A DNA stretch of 7,051 nt, taken from positions 1 through 7,051 of the forward strand of contig PXPA01000033.1 in NCBI GenBank assembly GCA_003022255.1, written 5' to 3'. Below are positions 1 through 5,607 of the stretch, one piece after another. This DNA is from Parcubacteria group bacterium SW_6_46_9. GTDB lineage: Bacteria > Patescibacteriota > Minisyncoccia > Phycocordibacterales > SW-6-46-9. Under the pieces are notes generated by a model. The model was not told the origin of the DNA and did no database searches. It saw only the letters and a program-made list of their open reading frames with translations. Numbering within the stretch: position 1 is the stretch's first letter; the number at the start of each line of letters is the position of its first letter. The position numbers and the translations under genes were made by a program.

Positions 1-195
1 CGTACCGCCTTTGAGCGGCACCCGTTTTTGTTCTCAACGCTGGGGCTGTTTGGGCTGGTTGCCACTTGGCAGGGATTTGAGGATATTATTGAAAGGATAG
101 AATTTCTCCGTACGTACCCGAGTATTTTGCTGACAGCCGGGCTGATTGTACTGCTTTTTACCGGCCGGCTTTATCGGCATCTTGATGATCAGTAA
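1..195 (+). CDS. Small two-helix membrane protein, C-terminal part (5' end outside window)
   Basis: The first forward frame is open from base 1 and ends at TAA 193-195, giving the last 64 residues of a protein that begins upstream. Two hydrophobic stretches are visible, roughly residues 8-24 (starting HPFLFSTLGLFGLVATW) and 41-56 (around ILLTAGLIVLLFTG). They are separated by a charged amphipathic segment (FEDIIERIEFLRTYP), and the protein ends in a basic/polar tail (RLYRHLDDQ). The layout, helix-amphipathic loop-helix, resembles short membrane proteins I associate with CPR genomes, but I cannot name a family and give no function. It ends 6 nt before the next gene, so co-transcription with the PPC-domain gene is likely. 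The reading frame is certain because the composition is coherent throughout; the product is not. Confidence 0.7.
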   Translation, partial: RTAFERHPFLFSTLGLFGLVATWQGFEDIIERIEFLRTYPSILLTAGLIVLLFTGRLYRHLDDQ

Positions 196-201
196 ATTCG
201 T

Positions 202-651
202 ATGGATTACGCCACCGACAAAAACCAAGACAAGACAGCAGTTCGTCTTGATAAGGGTGATGCTGTAATCGAGTCCCTTCTTCAGGTTGTTGGGAAGGTA
301 AAGATAACAAGCGGACAAATCGTTGGTATCGGCGCAGTCAAAGAGCCGGTAATTGGGTACTACCAGATTGAAAAGCAGGAATACAAAAAAGGCAGACTGA
401 CCGGTGCGTATGAACTGACAAACTTAACCGGTGTTGTTGCAAAAAAGGAACAGGATACCCACATTCACGCCCACGTGACACTGGCGGATGAAAACCACAG
501 GGCGTTTGGTGGCCATCTTCATCAGGCTACTGTATCAGCAGCTGGAGAGTTTTGGATCTACCACAGCGACACACCAATTACCCGTAATTATAATGGCTCA
601 CTTGGCTTGGATCTTATGCGTTTTTCTCCTCATGATGAATCTCAGCAGTAA
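202..651 (+). CDS. PPC/DUF296 domain protein (putative DNA-binding protein)
   Basis: A 149-aa protein consisting almost wholly of one PPC (plants and prokaryotes conserved, DUF296) domain. Family hallmarks are visible in order: an N-terminal VRLDKGDAVIESL segment (residues 14-26), an IVGIGAV strand (40-46), an ELTNLTGVVA strand (71-80), the histidine cluster HIHAHVTLAD (87-96) and GGHLHQATVSAAGEFWI (103-119). In the family the conserved histidines form a surface cluster, reported to bind metal in some structures, and the domain forms trimers. In plants it is fused to AT-hooks. Single-domain bacterial members are usually called putative DNA-binding proteins, but a direct role is poorly established. 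There is no AT-hook, signal peptide or membrane helix, so it should be cytoplasmic. ATG 202 lies 6 nt after the preceding stop with no Shine-Dalgarno sequence. The last 20 nt overlap the proposed sortase start. Family assignment is firm; the cellular role is open. Confidence 0.88.
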   Translation: MDYATDKNQDKTAVRLDKGDAVIESLLQVVGKVKITSGQIVGIGAVKEPVIGYYQIEKQEYKKGRLTGAYELTNLTGVVAKKEQDTHIHAHVTLADENHRAFGGHLHQATVSAAGEFWIYHSDTPITRNYNGSLGLDLMRFSPHDESQQ

Positions 652-1342
652 TCAGCACAATTTAGATACAGCTACACTCATCTTAACCACAATTACGGTG
701 CTTTTTGGTGCCCACTTGCTTTTATCGTCTGTTGGTTTAATCCCGAGTGAGGTGAGTGCATTTAATAATCAAATAGCTCAGGCAGTGCAGAGTTTGCACA
801 CAATTGAGTATCAGCAGGATACTACCCACACTGAGCTGCAAACTGTTGCCCGGCAAGGCAACGACAAAAGCTTTCGTTTGCCCCAAGCCCCGCAAGCCCT
901 ACCAACCCAAACTGGCGAGAAACCGCAACGAATTACTATTGATACCATTGGTGTTGACACGAAAATAGCCAACCCAACCTCAACATCTCTGTCCGTACTA
1001 AACGATGCTTTGGATGAAAGCGCGGTTCGGTACCCGAAATCAGGCCGAATCGGAAGTAGCCGTCCGATGTTTCTGTTTGGCCACTCCAGCAGGCTGCCGG
1101 TTGTACAAAACCAAGCGTACAAATCATTTAATGGGCTAGACAAATTATCGGTCGGCGATACCATAACGATACACGGTTCATCGACCACTGCTGTGTATAC
1201 CGTTACTTCTGTTGATATTAGGAAAGCGGATGCGGGCTTTATCAGCTTTACACCGAACGATCGGGTGGATCTGACTATTTCTACCTGTACAACATTCGGA
1301 GCGAAACAGAACCGTACAATTGTCCAGGCAAAAAGAGTGTAG
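632..1342 (+). CDS. Membrane-anchored sortase (cysteine transpeptidase)
   Basis: Sortases cut a C-terminal sorting motif in exported proteins and join the protein to a cell-surface acceptor. With ATG 632 the product is 236 aa: one hydrophobic anchor (about 13-37), an extracellular linker rich in Gln, Thr and Pro (about 40-98), then the sortase beta-barrel (about 100-236) beginning RITIDTIGVDTKI. All three catalytic residues are present: His151 in FLFGHSS, Cys219 in LTISTC (the family TLxTC motif, codon at 1286-1288) and Arg228 in QNRTIV. I cannot assign a class. The frame is open back to 488 inside the PPC gene; 593, 632 and 635 are possible ATGs. I chose 632 because it gives the short overlap (20 nt) and a normal cytoplasmic stub before the anchor; 635 is equally possible. 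The gene ends just before the promoter of an operon whose first product carries an IPDTG motif, a plausible substrate. Confidence 0.9.
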   Translation: MMNLSSNQHNLDTATLILTTITVLFGAHLLLSSVGLIPSEVSAFNNQIAQAVQSLHTIEYQQDTTHTELQTVARQGNDKSFRLPQAPQALPTQTGEKPQRITIDTIGVDTKIANPTSTSLSVLNDALDESAVRYPKSGRIGSSRPMFLFGHSSRLPVVQNQAYKSFNGLDKLSVGDTITIHGSSTTAVYTVTSVDIRKADAGFISFTPNDRVDLTISTCTTFGAKQNRTIVQAKRV

Positions 1343-1349
1343 TCTACAC
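1337..1349. promoter_or_regulatory. Perfect palindrome at the -35 position, possible operator
   Basis: GTGTAG-T-CTACAC is a perfect inverted repeat with 6-bp arms and a single central base. It covers the sortase stop codon and ends 20 nt before the TATAAT at 1370, so it sits at about -45 to -33 of the predicted start site, where a -35 element would be; no TTGACA-like hexamer is present there. A one-base loop cannot form an RNA hairpin and no T-run follows, so it is not an intrinsic terminator. A binding site for a dimeric regulator is the natural reading, but this is inference from position and symmetry alone. Confidence 0.35.
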
Positions 1350-1366
1350 ATTGGGCTCTCATGTCA

Positions 1367-1375
1367 TGCTATAAT
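1367..1375 (+). promoter_or_regulatory. Extended -10 promoter (TGCTATAAT) for the envelope gene cluster
   Basis: TGC followed by a perfect TATAAT (1370-1375) makes a canonical extended -10 element. No recognisable -35 hexamer lies 16-18 bp upstream, as expected for extended -10 promoters. Transcription would start near 1382, leaving an AT-rich leader of about 22 nt before ATG 1404 with no Shine-Dalgarno sequence. It lies in the widest gap upstream of the cluster and probably drives 1404-4306. Confidence 0.65.
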
Positions 1376-1403
1376 GTAAACAATATAAATAATTATATTA
1401 ATT

Positions 1404-2063
1404 ATGACAGCACGTATTCAAAAAATATCCCTAGTACTTGGTGTATTTACGCTTTTGTTGGCTATCATTAGTTTTGTTGGGGTGGGGCCGGCATCTGCCC
1501 AAAGTGACGGCAGTTTTCAGATCACATCCAGCAAAGACATTTCCGCCATTCAAGGTGAGTCATTCACGTATTTTGTCGTAACAGCAAATAACACCGACTA
1601 CCAACTGCAAAGCCAGCTGCCCAGCGGTTTGTCATTTTCCAACGGTAGTATCTCCGGCACGCCACAGACGGCCGGAGACTACCAGCTTGATTTTGTTGCT
1701 TCTAACACCGGCGAAACAGAAACAGTCAACCTAACCGTGCTAACTTCTAGCGGAGGTCCGGAAATAGCACAAACTGATCCCGGGTCCGGCCAGTCAGCTT
1801 CTGCGAATCAAGGCGGTGAGGGCAGCGTATCCTTAAACGAAATTCCCGACACCGGCCTGTCTGCTGATCAGGCAATAACGCTCGCTTTTTACCTGCTAGC
1901 CCTGCTTATGGTATCGTTCTGGGGAGTGTCAACACTGACGAATATGCTGCGGCCGGCTACAAACCAAGAGGTCAAAGCAGATTCTGGAGATACTTCGGCA
2001 TACACAACAGGAGATAATAGTTACGGCGATGATAGTCCGATCGGCGACGGTGTAAGGCAATAA
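1404..2063 (+). CDS. Exported Ig-like (He_PIG) surface protein with IPDTG motif and C-terminal membrane helix
   Basis: A 219-aa exported protein. Residues 1-32 form a signal peptide: basic start, hydrophobic core (about 8-27) and an ASA cleavage site before Gln33. Residues about 48-113 match the He_PIG putative Ig fold, with the typical LPSGLSFSNGSISGTP turn (72-87) and a closing YQLDF...VNLTVL strand pair. A low-complexity Gly/Ser/Gln linker (about 115-142) leads to IPDTG (147-151, bases 1842-1856) and a membrane helix (about 156-178). This order is that of an LPXTG-type cell-wall sorting signal, and a sortase gene lies immediately upstream, so I infer surface anchoring by that sortase. Oddly, the part after the helix is about 40 residues, mostly acidic and Gly/Ser/Tyr-rich, instead of a few basic residues. 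It may therefore be a simple bitopic membrane protein. First gene after the 1370 promoter; next gene starts 3 nt on. Confidence 0.82.
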   Translation: MTARIQKISLVLGVFTLLLAIISFVGVGPASAQSDGSFQITSSKDISAIQGESFTYFVVTANNTDYQLQSQLPSGLSFSNGSISGTPQTAGDYQLDFVASNTGETETVNLTVLTSSGGPEIAQTDPGSGQSASANQGGEGSVSLNEIPDTGLSADQAITLAFYLLALLMVSFWGVSTLTNMLRPATNQEVKADSGDTSAYTTGDNSYGDDSPIGDGVRQ

Positions 2064-2066
2064 TAT

Positions 2067-2552
2067 ATGAACAAGCAATCACTAATAATCGGTATCGCAG
2101 TAATAATTGTAGCCGTCATTGGCTTGGTGGTATTTCAGCCCTCAAGTCAGGAAGTTGACAGACAGCCAGAAGCCGAAAAATCCACATCATCTGCAGGCAG
2201 CGATATTGTGCGGACGGTTGACGGACTTCATCAGTACCAACCAGAAGAAGGCCGTCACATTGTTGCCGGCACAACAACTGTCCCCACTCCCTGCCACCAG
2301 CTGTCTACAGAGACGGAAATTCGTGAATCTAACCCGGAACAGTTAGTGCTTAGTTTCTCTGCTGAAAATGAAAACGAGCAGGATACGTGTGCGCAGGTGA
2401 TACAGAACCGACGGTTTAAAGTATCAGTTCAAGCCGGTGAGAATGCGCGTATTACTGGTGGCACGTTTGGTGGCGATCAGGTTAAACTGAATCTTCGTGA
2501 TGTTGGGTCGGGTGAGAACCTGGATGACTTTCAGGTTCACACAAAAGGCTAG
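2067..2552 (+). CDS. Membrane-anchored extracellular protein of unknown function with two cysteines
   Basis: 161 aa. A short cytoplasmic start (MNKQ) is followed by one strongly hydrophobic helix (about 5-23) and then a polar Ser/Glu-rich linker (24-50), so the rest should lie outside the membrane. There is no lipobox cysteine, so it is an uncleaved anchor rather than a lipoprotein. The outer domain (about 52-158) looks beta-rich and includes GRHIVAGTTTVPTPCHQL (62-79), a strand with QLVLSFSAENE (92-102), and RRFKVSVQAG (115-124). Cys76 and Cys108 are the only cysteines and could form a disulfide. I have an impression of similar HxVxGxxxxPTPC domains in other CPR envelope proteins but cannot name a family, so no function is given. 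ATG 2067 lies 3 nt after the previous stop; AAGG at 2054-2057 is the only weak Shine-Dalgarno-like sequence in the cluster. Confidence 0.8.
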   Translation: MNKQSLIIGIAVIIVAVIGLVVFQPSSQEVDRQPEAEKSTSSAGSDIVRTVDGLHQYQPEEGRHIVAGTTTVPTPCHQLSTETEIRESNPEQLVLSFSAENENEQDTCAQVIQNRRFKVSVQAGENARITGGTFGGDQVKLNLRDVGSGENLDDFQVHTKG

Positions 2553-2569
2553 TTTTTGGTGTTTACCAT

Positions 2570-3322
2570 ATGAATATATCAAAAAAGCTATCAGTCAGTC
2601 AGGCCTATACTCGTAGTTGGGACGTATTTCGCCAACGCCCGTTATTTTTTGTGAGCTTAATGCTGCTGATATTTGCGGTGGGGACGGTTGGCGGATCGTT
2701 GCTTGATATTGCGGTTCCGTCTGCTACCGGCGGTTCGGTATCACTATTGACTCTCGTTGTGCTTTTTAGCGCATTGTTTGTTGTGCTGGTCAGTGAATTA
2801 TTTAAATTTGGTCTGAAAAAAATCTGCCTCCGCCTTGTACGCGACAGCTCGGTTTCGTATGAGCATCTTGTCAGTTCCTACACACGAGGAACTCGGTACG
2901 TGGTCTGTCTGCTGATATTCAACCTGATTGTGCTTGGCGTACCACTGTTGGTGCTATCGGCAGGATTATCACTAACGGCTACTGATCTTATGCTTGTTGC
3001 CGGAACTACTGCCGGATCAATCGTGTTGGCGGTGGTCATTGGTCTGGGCGGTTTTTTAGCTCTTGTGCTGCATTTGTATCCGTACGTGTTACTTGATAAT
3101 CCCGGTAGCATCAGACAGATATTCAACGATGCCTGGACACTGACAGATAACGCTCGGTTTGATCTTGTCATATTTTACGCTGTGGCGGCACTGCTTAATT
3201 TTGTCGGTGCGCTGGTATTTGGTGTTGGTTTGCTGATAACCATTCCGCTAACGATAATTGCTCAGGCAGATGTGTACCAGCAGTTACGCAAACACACGTT
3301 CTCGTTTGACACTAATGATTAA
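2570..3322 (+). CDS. Polytopic integral membrane protein (YciC/DUF975-like)
   Basis: 250 aa, mostly hydrophobic. An amphipathic start (SVSQAYTRSWDVFRQRP, 8-24) precedes about five or six membrane segments: about 25-47, 58-78, 110-133, 139-172 (long, possibly two helices) and 198-230. The end contains FGVGLLITIPLTIIAQADVY, followed by a short polar tail. The N-terminal 'AxxxSWxxFrxrp' start and the C-terminal 'GLLITIPl...A.vY..L' end resemble the broad group of bacterial membrane proteins labelled YciC, DUF975 or GPDPase-type membrane domain. Their biochemical function is unknown or they help membrane proteins fold; I see no catalytic motif here. A loop with YPYVLLDNPGSIRQIFNDAW (167-186) is the most conserved-looking soluble part. 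It starts 17 nt after the previous stop without a Shine-Dalgarno sequence. The gene is certain; the family placement is tentative. Confidence 0.78.
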   Translation: MNISKKLSVSQAYTRSWDVFRQRPLFFVSLMLLIFAVGTVGGSLLDIAVPSATGGSVSLLTLVVLFSALFVVLVSELFKFGLKKICLRLVRDSSVSYEHLVSSYTRGTRYVVCLLIFNLIVLGVPLLVLSAGLSLTATDLMLVAGTTAGSIVLAVVIGLGGFLALVLHLYPYVLLDNPGSIRQIFNDAWTLTDNARFDLVIFYAVAALLNFVGALVFGVGLLITIPLTIIAQADVYQQLRKHTFSFDTND

Positions 3323-3332
3323 CAACAAACTT

Positions 3333-3488
3333 ATGGAAACAGCAGTATCACAAATGAATATCTTCTTTTTGGTAACGACAGTTGTTGTGGCTTTAGTTGG
3401 TGTGTTGGCTGTTGTTGCCCTTGTGTACGCAATTAAACTTATTCGCGACGCACGAATTATTGCCAAAGCACTGCGGGATGAAAGATAA
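3333..3488 (+). CDS. 51-aa single-pass membrane protein
   Basis: A very small protein with one membrane helix (residues about 11-33, FFLVTTVVVALVGVLAVVAL) and a short basic/helical tail (YAIKLIRDARIIAKALRDER). The frame is open further upstream to ATG 3258 inside the preceding gene, but that extension lacks membrane-protein character. ATG 3333 is 10 nt after the previous stop; ATG 3315, overlapping that stop by 8 nt, and ATG 3354 are alternatives. The end is 2 nt before the next gene, a YtxH-like protein. That pairing of a DUF948-like mini membrane protein with a YtxH-like protein suggests the two act together at the cytoplasmic face of the membrane. No function can be assigned. The coherent helix and operon spacing make it a convincing gene despite its size. 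Confidence 0.72.
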   Translation: METAVSQMNIFFLVTTVVVALVGVLAVVALVYAIKLIRDARIIAKALRDER

Positions 3489-3490
3489 TC

Positions 3491-3976
3491 ATGAGTAACA
3501 AATCACAAGATTCTAACAACACAAAAAAATTAGCTATAGCCGGACTTCTGGCGGCCGCTGCAGCCGGTGCTGTGTATCTATACGGCAAGAACAAAAAAAG
3601 GACACAAAAGCGACTTCGCGGCTGGGTCTTAAAAGTTAAGGGGGAAGTGATGGACAAGATCGCTTCCGTGGAGACACTCACCCGTTCTCAGTATAATGAT
3701 TTTGTCGATACAGCAATTGCGGAGTATGCCGACAAAAAACATATAGCCAAACCAGAGGTTGAAGAGCTGCGAAGTCAGCTAAAAAGCCGCTGGCAGGACA
3801 TAGCTACCCACGTTACGGAGGGTATTGAAACGGTTGAAGACGGCGGGGTGGATACAGTCAAATCGGCAGCTGCACAAGCACTTACTGGAGCGGCTGAGGA
3901 GTTATCCGCACACAAGGATAACGACGATATTGATCCGGTTGAGTTGTTGAAACGGGCTGGTGTGTCTGGTGCCTAA
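3491..3976 (+). CDS. YtxH-like membrane-anchored protein, probably shortened by an in-frame stop
   Basis: 161 aa. A polar Ser/Asn/Lys start (1-13) is followed by a small-residue membrane helix (about 14-31, Ala-rich) and a strongly basic flank (KNKKRTQKRLRG, 33-44), which places the long C-terminal part in the cytoplasm. That part (45-140) is highly charged and predicted helical, probably coiled coil, and ends in DDIDPVELLKRAGVSGA. The overall plan matches YtxH/GvpP-type stress-associated proteins, whose mechanism is unclear. It starts 2 nt after the 51-aa protein gene. The stop TAA 3974-3976 looks premature: the same frame continues for 22 further codons of similar Lys/Glu/Asp/Thr-rich composition to TAA 4043-4045, restoring the short spacing to the next gene. 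Whether this is a real truncation, strain variation or a sequence error cannot be decided here. The gene itself is secure. Confidence 0.8.
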   Translation: MSNKSQDSNNTKKLAIAGLLAAAAAGAVYLYGKNKKRTQKRLRGWVLKVKGEVMDKIASVETLTRSQYNDFVDTAIAEYADKKHIAKPEVEELRSQLKSRWQDIATHVTEGIETVEDGGVDTVKSAAAQALTGAAEELSAHKDNDDIDPVELLKRAGVSGA

Positions 3977-4045
3977 AGCGCTCTCAAAGAATTAACGACA
4001 TCTGTGCGGGATACTGACAACAAGGAGGCCGACACTAAAGAGTAA
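3977..4045 (+). other. Likely former 3' end of the YtxH-like gene, behind an in-frame TAA
   Basis: In the same frame as the gene ending at 3976, 22 sense codons follow and end at TAA 4043-4045. The first part reads SALKELTTSV and the rest is rich in Asp, Lys and Glu, like the preceding tail. The next gene starts 6 nt after this second stop, which fits the spacing elsewhere in the cluster, whereas the stop at 3976 leaves an unusual 75-nt gap. No independent start codon with a plausible product is visible here, and no terminator hairpin or promoter is apparent. I read it as untranslated remnant coding sequence or as the result of an error at 3974-3976. Confidence 0.5.
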
Positions 4046-4051
4046 TATTAT

Positions 4052-4306
4052 ATGGATCAGGACCACTGTGAAAAACTACTTGATGAATACCAGGCGCTTC
4101 GCCGACGGTTAGAAGCAGTAGACTTTGCCAATACTGATCTTGATGAGGAAAGTCCCGGTATTGACCAGGCTGATATCAATCGCTTTAAACAGCTTGAGGA
4201 TCGCCTTACCACTGAGTGCGATACGAAGCTCCCTAACGAAACAAATGAGGACATCGATCTACCTGATTATACAACGGGAGCACCCAGCGAACCCCGCGAC
4301 CGATAA
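4052..4306 (+). CDS. Small acidic helical protein of unknown function
   Basis: 84 aa, rich in Asp and Glu, without signal peptide or membrane helix, so cytoplasmic. The first half (residues about 3-22, HCEKLLDEYQALRRRLEA, and 39-53, QADINRFKQLEDRL) looks like two short amphipathic helices, perhaps a helical hairpin or coiled coil, joined by an acidic loop (NTDLDEESPG). The last 30 residues are polar, Pro/Asp/Thr-rich and probably disordered. I do not recognise a family. It is the last gene of the cluster, 6 nt after the second TAA of the upstream frame, and is followed by the promoter of the glucan genes. ATG 4052 has no close Shine-Dalgarno sequence: AAGGAGG at 4024-4028 and just upstream is more than 20 nt away and falls within coding-like sequence. 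Composition and position support a real gene, with moderate certainty. Confidence 0.62.
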   Translation: MDQDHCEKLLDEYQALRRRLEAVDFANTDLDEESPGIDQADINRFKQLEDRLTTECDTKLPNETNEDIDLPDYTTGAPSEPRDR

Positions 4307-4322
4307 TCAGGCAGAACACGTT

Positions 4323-4331
4323 TGGTATACT
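4323..4331 (+). promoter_or_regulatory. Extended -10 promoter (TGGTATACT) for the glycosyltransferase-GH57 pair
   Basis: TGG followed by TATACT (4326-4331, one mismatch to TATAAT) forms an extended -10 element in the 75-nt gap after 4306. No clear -35 hexamer is visible. The start of transcription would be near 4338, giving a leader of about 20 nt to ATG 4358 or 44 nt to ATG 4382. It separates the membrane-protein cluster from the two cytoplasmic glucan enzymes. Confidence 0.5.
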
Positions 4332-4381
4332 GTTAATGGAATTACTTTTTGTGGTAAATGAATTTTTTACGATTATGCCCT

Positions 4382-5605
4382 ATGTCCTATGATGTTCTCA
4401 TGTTTGGTTGGGAGTTTCCCCCTCACAACAGTGGGGGATTAGGCGTTGCGTGTCGGGGCATAGCAAGGGCATTATCACATGCAGGGCACAACGTAACATT
4501 TGTCTTGCCGGAGCATATTCCCGTCTCCGATCCGGATATATCGCTTGTATTTGCCGACAAGCCGTCGTCTGTTAGCAATACGATACATACTCAGCATCTA
4601 CTGTCTGATACGGCCTATGCCGACGGAAAGAGGCGGTTAAATTCGGAGGGTGCGGTTGTAGATACTAGCAGTTCGGAAACGCTTACACTGATGTCGGCCG
4701 TTCGTGATTACGGCCGGCAAGCAGAAAAAATCGCTCAGCTGACTGATTTTGATGTAATCCATGCTCATGACTGGTTGACGTACCCGGCTGGTATTGCCGC
4801 AAAGCGTGCTAGCGGCAAACCGTTAGTTACGCATATCCACGCCACTGAGCATGACCGGACAGCCGGCCAAGGACGTAACGAGGCTGTTTATGATATCGAA
4901 AAATCCGGTTTTGAACATGCTGATCACGTACTGTCTGTTAGCCGGTATACAAAATCGATACTAGAAGACAAATACAATATTTCCGAAGACAAAATTACTC
5001 CCGCCCATAACGGTATTACCGAAACCCCGCCCGAAGATCTACCACCAGTTCTTAGACGCTGGAAACGGCGGGGCAACAAAATAGTGCTTTTTTTAGGTCG
5101 GCAGACCATTCAGAAGGGCCCGGATCACTTCTTGCGGGCAGCTAAAATATTATCCCGGAAACGCGAGGACGTGATGTTTATAATGGCCGGCTCCGGTGAC
5201 ATGCAGGAGGATCTGATTGAGCGTTCGGCTGAGCTTGGTATTGGTGACCGAGTCTTATTCCCGGGGTTTGTTAGGGGGGCAAAAACCAATCGCTTATACC
5301 AAAGCGCTGATTTGTATGTGCTGTCTTCTGTTTCCGAGCCGTTTGGCATTACTCCGTTGGAATCACTACTCAATAAAACGCCGGTACTGATATCAAAACA
5401 GTCCGGGGTATCTGAGGTTATTAGCAATGCACTAAAGGTTGATTTCTGGGAAACTGATCGGATGGCAGCAAAAATGAATACAGCATTACGCTTCCCGAGT
5501 GTGGCTAACATCTTAGCTGAGAAAGGCCACAAAGAGGTAAAAGAGATAAACTGGTCGGATACCGCAAAGATCTGTGTTGACTGCTACAATAAACTCACCC
5601 GTTAA
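4382..5605 (+). CDS. GT-B glycosyltransferase, family GT4 (glycogen synthase-like)
   Basis: A 407-aa cytoplasmic glycosyltransferase with the two-domain GT-B fold. The N-terminal acceptor domain starts with MFGWEFPPHNSGGLG (7-21), the Gly-rich loop typical of glycogen-synthase-like GT4/GT5 enzymes, followed by HAHDWL (127-132) and THIHATEHDR (150-159). The C-terminal nucleotide-sugar domain contains GRQTIQKG (239-246, with Arg240 and Lys245 at the usual phosphate-binding positions), AGSG (269-272) and the EPFGITPLE box holding the retaining E-x7-E pair, Glu319 and Glu327. The likely reaction is transfer of glucose from a nucleotide sugar to an alpha-glucan, inferred from the WEFPPHNSGGLG start and the GH57 partner 2 nt downstream; the donor cannot be read from sequence. 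ATG 4358 would add eight residues (MNFLRLCP). I prefer 4382 because the first beta strand then begins right after the start, as in relatives. Length is normal for the family. Confidence 0.88.
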   Translation: MSYDVLMFGWEFPPHNSGGLGVACRGIARALSHAGHNVTFVLPEHIPVSDPDISLVFADKPSSVSNTIHTQHLLSDTAYADGKRRLNSEGAVVDTSSSETLTLMSAVRDYGRQAEKIAQLTDFDVIHAHDWLTYPAGIAAKRASGKPLVTHIHATEHDRTAGQGRNEAVYDIEKSGFEHADHVLSVSRYTKSILEDKYNISEDKITPAHNGITETPPEDLPPVLRRWKRRGNKIVLFLGRQTIQKGPDHFLRAAKILSRKREDVMFIMAGSGDMQEDLIERSAELGIGDRVLFPGFVRGAKTNRLYQSADLYVLSSVSEPFGITPLESLLNKTPVLISKQSGVSEVISNALKVDFWETDRMAAKMNTALRFPSVANILAEKGHKEVKEINWSDTAKICVDCYNKLTR

Positions 5606-5607
5606 TC

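Noticed and set aside
589..594. TATAAT inside the PPC gene, about 40 nt before the sortase start
   Set aside because: It arises from Asn-Tyr-Asn codons, lacks a TG extension and -35, and the sortase gene can be expressed from upstream. A weak internal promoter is not excluded.
811..1362. 183-aa open frame on the minus strand opposite the sortase
   Set aside because: The forward frame carries clear sortase catalytic motifs; the reverse product has no coherent domain and is a shadow of the sortase codons. The other minus-strand frames opposite 2878-3171, 5125-5532, 6437-6700 and 6720-7010 were rejected for the same reason.
2539..2562. Possible hairpin around the stop at 2552 (ACACAAAA with TTTTGGTGT)
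   Set aside because: Short, A/T-rich, with a bulge and no following T-run; it lies in a 17-nt gap within an apparent operon, so it is not a convincing terminator.
3692..3697. TATAAT inside the YtxH-like gene
   Set aside because: It encodes Gln-Tyr-Asn-Asp in a secure reading frame and no gene starts at a suitable distance downstream.
4022..4028. AAGGAGG resembling a strong Shine-Dalgarno sequence before ATG 4052
   Set aside because: It is more than 20 nt from the ATG and is explained by Lys-Glu-Ala codons in the read-through frame; no other start codon lies at a proper distance.
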